A stretch of 10,968 nucleotides of DNA, from the NCBI GenBank assembly GCA_023397045.1, contig JAEWUR010000213.1, positions 1-10,968 of the forward strand, given 5' to 3'. The notes under the pieces were generated by a model. The model was not told where the DNA came from, made no database searches, and saw only the letters and a program-made list of their open reading frames with translations. The DNA comes from Planctomycetota bacterium. GTDB lineage: Bacteria; Planctomycetota; Planctomycetia; Pirellulales; Thermoguttaceae. The position numbers and the translations under genes were made by a program. Below are positions 1 to 6,300 of this stretch, piece after piece. Numbering within the stretch: position 1 is the first letter of the stretch; every line of letters begins with the position of its first letter.

Positions 1-1
1 C

Positions 2-316
2 GGCGACCATAGCGTGACGAATCCCCTCAATTGGGCAGTCATGAAAGACGGCGTCATGCTCACCGGCGGTATCGTGAAAATCTACTATGGCATGAACGAG
101 GGCGCGACGCGACTCGGACTGCCCGCAAGCAACAAATGGGAAGCCGTCCTCTATCTCGACGGCAACGGCAGCAGCGACGCGACGCTTGCCAGCCTCGCCG
201 ACGGGCATTACCAGATCGTGGCCACGACGGCCCTGCGCGATCGCGCCGGCAACGCCCTCGGACGGACCGGCTACACGCCCAACGGCTATACCTTCAGTCG
301 GGAGTTCAACGTCTCG
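2..316 (+). other. SbsA-type Ig-like domain, truncated by the window edge
   Basis: The segment has the pattern of planctomycete SbsA-type Ig repeats: VTNPLNW near the start, then AVLYLDG, LADGHYQI, LRDRAGNALG, and a closing strand FSREFNVSV. A second, complete copy of the same architecture occurs at 3137-3589, with LNPNNW and QDLYGNDL in the equivalent places. The domain begins upstream of the window, which is the main argument that the gene is 5' partial. Confidence 0.75.
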
Positions 317-3300
317 GTCCCGACAGGCACCGAAACCCTCGTCAACACGACCACCAACGGCGATCAGTTCACCAATCCGAGCGACGAAATCCAGCGCGTT
401 GCCCTTACCGTCGTCGCCGGCGGCACGCCGACGTTTTCCGTGAACATCGGCGACTACGGGGGACCCGAGATCGATTTCGATGTCAACGACCTCGACGGAA
501 TGGCGGAGAGAATCCAGTTCCAGTTGTTGATGGCCGGCTATGACGGCGCCGTCGTGACCTACGAACCGAACACCCTGTCGCCTTACATTTTCACCATCCG
601 GTTTGGCGGAGATGACACCGGAATCGACCAACCCCTGGTCACCATCGGCGCGTCGGACATGAATGTTCGATATGTCGCTCCGTCGGGTGCGCTCCAGGCA
701 ACCCCAATCGATTTCCGCACCGGCACGCCCGCTCCGGCTCCCCAGGCCACCGCCAGCAATGGCAACGGCGATTACGTCGTCGTTTGGACAAGCGACACCG
801 TCGGCTCGGAAGGTCTCTGGGCAAAAACCTATCAATCGAAGTGGCAGAAGTCGGATTCGACCAACGGCCATGAATCGAACCCGGTCGAGTCGATCGAGAA
901 ACAACTGATCGCCGCCTCGGGAACGCACACGTTGCCCGACGGACAAGTAATCACCTATTCCGGCGTCTGCTACGGTTCGGTCGCCTGCGATGCGACGGGC
1001 AATTTCGTCGTCACCTGGACCGAATACGACACAAACTCCACCGGCCAATCGAGCTGGGAAATCTGGGCCCAACGGTTCAAGGCCGGCAACGATCCGAGCG
1101 ACCCGTTCGTGGCCGACGGCGAAGCCTTCCGTGTCAACGCAACCACCATCGACGTCCAACAGTACTCGACCGTCGGCGTCGACTCCGACGGAAACTTCAC
1201 GGTCGTCTGGCAAAGCTTCAGCCAGGACGGCAATGGCTGGGACATCTACGGCCAGCGTTACGATGGCAACGGCCACACGATCGGCGGCACCAACGAACTG
1301 CAAATCTTGAGCTTTAAGGGGAATCCCGTCGGAACGTTCCGGTTGGAGTGGAAAGGTCAAACCACCGGCGACATCGGAGATCCGGCGAGTACCGACCCGA
1401 TCAATCCGGCGGCGGTCGTCGACGACATCCAACAAGAATTGCGCGATATCGGCGCCAACGTCCTGGTCAAAGCCATCAGCGGCACCGAGATCAGCATCGA
1501 GTTTATCGACGAAGACGGCAACCAGAATCAGGACCCAATCAACGCCGTCTATTCTCCGTCGACCGATGGCGAGGACATCTACGTCGGCACGCTGGTCAAC
1601 GGAATGACCGGCGAGTTCCGCGTCAACGACACCACGGCCGGCGACCAGATGTATCCGTCGCTCGCGATGAATGCGTCGGGCGCGTTTGTCGTCACATGGA
1701 CCGGCTACGGCCAGGACGGCGACAGCGAGTACGAATCGAACGTCTACGCCAAGCAGTTCGCGTCGAGCGCCAACTACGTGGGCTCCGAATTCGACATCCA
1801 ATTGCGATACAGCGGCACCTTGACGCCCAGCCAGCAGGCCATCTTTGAATTGGCCGCCTACCGCTGGGAATTGATCATCATCGGCGACGTTCCCGACGTG
1901 ATGACGAACGGCGGTCTGATCGATGACATCGTCATCGACGTCACCGCCGAGTATATCGACGGGACCAACGGGATTCTCGGAATGGCGGGACCCAACGGGC
2001 TCCGGTCCGATTCGTTTTTGCCCTACTCGGGCGTTATGACCTTCGATACGGCCGACCTGGTGAGTCTGGAAGCCAACAACCAACTCCTCGACGTCATCAC
2101 GCACGAAATGGCGCACGTCCTGGGCTTCGGCACCATCTGGACCGACCTGGGCCTCTTGGCCGGGGGCGGCGGCGGCGATCCGCAGTTCACCGGCGTCGCC
2201 GCGACGATCGAATACAACAACACGTTCGGACTCAATGCGTCGTCCGTTCCCGTCGAGAACGGAGGCGGAGTCGGCACGCAAGATTCCCACTGGCGTGAAT
2301 CGGTCTTCAATAACGAATTGTTGACCGGCTGGTTGAACCAAGGCTCGAACCCGCTGAGCCGCATGTCGGCCGCCTCGATGGGTGACCTCGGCTACCTCGT
2401 CAACGTCGCCGCGGCCGGCGCATTCCTCCAATCGGAAGACACCTCTCCCGCGCCTTCCGGTACGCTGGGAATCCTCAACCTGCCGCGCACCTATATTACT
2501 CCGGTCGCTTCCGGCACCGCCTACGCCGAAGGCTCGGGAACCGAATTCCGCGTCAACCTCGTCCATACGGCCGACGATCAGAAATGGTCCTCCGTCGCTA
2601 TCGACGACGCCGGCAACTTCGTCGTCACCTGGACAAGCTTCGGTCAGGACGGATCGGGCAACGGCCCCGGGCAAGGCGTCAACGGCCAGAACGGCGTCTA
2701 TGTCCGACGCTTCGATGCGTCCGGAGCACCGGCCAGCGCCGAGTTCTTGGCCAACACGTTCACCAAAAATAACCAGCAGTACTCGCGCGTCGCTATGAAC
2801 TCGCAAGGCGATTTCGTCGTGGTCTGGGAAAGCTACCAGGACCGGTCGGCCTTCGACGGCACATCACCGAACACGCCCGACGCGTCAAACAGTTTTGGCA
2901 TCTATGCCCAGAAATACGTCCGCAACAGCCTGGTCGGAGTAACGCCTTATACCGGTCCGAACGGCGAGATCGAGACCGAGATCCCGGTCAACACGACCAA
3001 ATCCGGTTCGCAACGCTACCCGAGCGTTGCAATGGACGACAACGGCGATTTCGTGGTCGTCTGGAGCGGCAACGGCACGCAAACCGGTGATGCCGACTCG
3101 CAAGGCGTGTTCCTGCAACGGTTCGACAAGCTTGCCGACACGATGGGCCCTCAAGTCGTTGCCACATGGGACGCTTCGGCCGGTGTCGGCAACTTGATCA
3201 AGGTCCACGAGGACGACAACATCGCGGGCACGGTGACGGAGTTCGTCGTCACCTTCAACGAGGATGTCATCCATTCATCGGCCGGAAGCGCCGATTGGAC

Positions 3301-6300
3301 GCACAGCGTGTTGAATCCGAACAACTGGAGCATCTCGCTCGACGACGTGACCATCCCCGGCGGCGTCACCGTCGTCGGCTACGACGCGACGACCTATCAA
3401 GTGCGTCTACGATTTGACGCCGACGCCATGACGGCCGGCGTCCAGCCGCTCAGCCCGTTGGACTACTCCGGCACCTACGTCTTGACCGCCCGATCGACCA
3501 TCCAAGACCTCTACGGCAACGATCTCGACGGCGACTTGAACGGCCAGTTGAGCGACAACTTCACCCGAACGTTCACCGTCAGCATCCTCGGCGAGATCCA
3601 AGGCAACATCTGGAGCGATCTCGACGAAGACATGATTCGTGATCCCAATGAATTGGGCCTCTCGGGCTGGACCGTGACGTTGGACCTCGTCGACGACCTG
3701 AATCCCGCCGGCGATGGCATCGCCGACTACACCACGACGACTGCGTTCGACGGATCGTACGTGTTCACCGACGTTCCGGCCGGCGAGTACTATGTCCGTC
3801 AGGTCGTTGAGCTGGGCTGGAGGGAAGAGGCCCCCGACGACGGTTTCTATCTGGTTCCCGTCGATCGAGTCGATCCGATTATCGTCGACGACTTCATCAA
3901 TCAGGACGTCGACGAGCCGTTTGTGACGGTCGACCAACCGCTGCCGACGAAGGACTCGACGCCGACGTTGACCGGCATGGTCTACGACAATGCACCCGGC
4001 AGCGGGATATCGCGGGTTGTCGTCGAAATCAGTGCCGCCAACGATCCGCTGACCGTTGTCGACACGCAAACGTGGACGCCCAGCCCTAAAGATGACACCG
4101 GCGGCTCGCTTCGCGATTGGGAGGTGACGACCTCGACGCTGGACGATGGCGAATACATCATCACGGTTACCGCCTACGACAATGCCGGCAATATCGCGGT
4201 CGACGACACCGCCACGCTCGTGATCGACACCGAGAGCCCAAGCGCGTTGACCCTGACCACCCGCTACACGCGAAACTACCGGCCGACGCTCACCGGCACG
4301 GTCGAAGATCCGTTGCCGACCAGCCAGATATCAAGCGTTCTGGTCTCGGTCGATGGCAACACGCCCGTCCCGGCGCAGGTCGTCTTTGATCCGCTGACCG
4401 GAAAGGGCACATGGTCGCTGGCGTGGCCGACGAGTTGGATGACCCTGGACGAGGATGTCCACGCCGTGAAGGTGACGGCCACCGACGTGGCCGGCAATCC
4501 AAACTTGACCCTCAACTCGACGGTCACAGTCGACCTCACATCGCCGCAGATCACCGGAATCACGCCCATTTCGCCGGATCCAACCGGCACGGCCGTGTCC
4601 GAGGTGTTCGTAAACTTCTCGGAACCGATCAATCTCGCGACCTTCAATTTCAACGATATCACGCTGCGGCGCGACGGCGTCCTCGTGCCGTTGACCAGCA
4701 CGGTCAAAGTGGAGTTGGCATCGGGAACGACGTCGACCTACCGCATCAGCGGCCTGACCTCCTTCACCACTCCCGACGGCGAATACTCGCTCGCCGTCAA
4801 TCCCACCGGCATTCAGGACCTGGCGGCCAATTCCGGCACGACGTTGGCAACCTACTTGACGGCCTCCGTCACCGGCACCGCGACCACGATCGCCATCGAT
4901 TCGCCCGAATGGTTCCCAATGTCCGGACCGTTCACGATTCGCGTCGGCAGCGAGTACATGACCGTGACCGGCGGTTTTGGCACCAAGACCTGGACCGTCG
5001 AGCGGCACGCCGAGGGATCGGTCGCGGCATCCCATTCGACGGGCTCTTACGTCTATCTCGACGGGGCCAACATTGAAACCTGGCTGATGGACTCGGCGCC
5101 GCCCGCCATCGTCGACGTGACCGACATCTCGCCCGATCCGCGCAACACCCCGGTCGACAATGTTTACGTCGTCATCTCCGAACTGATCGATCCCACTTCA
5201 TTCGATTACCACGACATCACGCTGACCCGCGACGGCGCAACCGTTTCGCTTTCGCCGATCGTCTCGACGAGCCTCGTCTCCGGCACGACCTACGTGATCA
5301 GCGGCCTGCGAACCTTCACCGCGACCGGCGGCGACTACGTCATCACGGTCAACAGCGCCGGCATTCTCGACCGCGCCGGTCATGCGGGCTCCGGCTCCGT
5401 CTCGGACGCATGGAAGGTCGACGTGACCCCACCGGTCGTGACGGCCCTTACGCGAACCGATTCCGAGACGACCGCCGCCGCCGAAGTCCATTTCACGGTC
5501 AACTTCAACGAGCCCGTGTTCGACGTCGATACAGGCGACTTCACCCTCTCCTTGACCAACATCACCGGCGCCTACGTCGTCAGCGTTACGTCGGTTGGCG
5601 CCACAGGCACGACCTACTCCGTGACGGTCAACACCGGCAGCGGCAACGGCAAGCTCGGCTTGAACGTCAAGGACTACGACTCGATCCGCGACGCTTCCGG
5701 CAATCTGCTGGGCGGTTCCGGCGTCAACAACGGCGACTTCTCCGGTCCCCTCTACACGATCGACAAGACCAGTCCGAAGGACATCTCCTTGTCGAATCGT
5801 TATGTCGTCGAACAGCAGCCCGTCGGCACCGTCGTCGGCCTGTTCGCCACGAGCGGATCGACCCTTTCCCCGTTCACCTACAGCTTCGCGTCGGTCTCGG
5901 GCGCCAACGATAACGACAAGTTCGAGATCGTCGGCAATCAACTGCGCACCAAGCAGCCGTTCACCGTCCCGAATGCCAACTACACGATCTACGTCAACAC
6001 GACGGACTCGGCCGGGCATACCATCCTCCAGCCGAAGGCGTTCACCATCACGGCCATGCCGTTGAGCCTCACCTCCACGGTCGGCGATCTCGTGTGGAAC
6101 GATGCCAACGGCGACGGACTCTACGCCGCCGGCGAAGCGGGAGTCGCTGGGGCTATCGTCGAGGTCTTCTGCGCCCCCGACGCCATCTACGGCGTCGGCG
6201 CCGATTACTCGTGCGGCCAGGCCGTCACCGACGCCAACGGAAACTACTCGCTGACGGGACTCGTGCCCGGACAGTATTATTATGTGACCTACCGTGTGCC

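Larger units (their letters stand above)
743..3136 (+). repeat. Seven FVVxW beta repeats, interrupted by two inserted domains
   Basis: Seven units share the core D-x-x-G-x-F-V-V-x-W, usually preceded by E-F-R-V-N-x-T-T and Q-x-Y-x-S-V-A-M, and followed by a strand ending near Y-A-Q-R-F. Cores begin near residues 244, 323, 387, 550, 861, 926 and 1005. Spacing is about 65-80 residues where nothing is inserted. A strand module lies between units 3 and 4, and the M8-like protease domain lies between units 4 and 5. Seven four-stranded units would make one seven-bladed propeller with the protease growing from it, but this is inference. Unit 2 carries two of the protein's six cysteines (VCYGSVACD). 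Confidence 0.8.

Noticed and set aside
14..16. GTG at 14 as the start of the giant gene
   Set aside because: The frame stays open to the left edge, there is no signal peptide, and the residues already belong to a domain whose first strands lie upstream. The gene is taken as 5' partial.
3407..4069. A 220-residue minus-strand frame
   Set aside because: It is opposite the SbsA-type and SdrD-B-like domains; its composition is that of an antisense shadow and no family is recognised.
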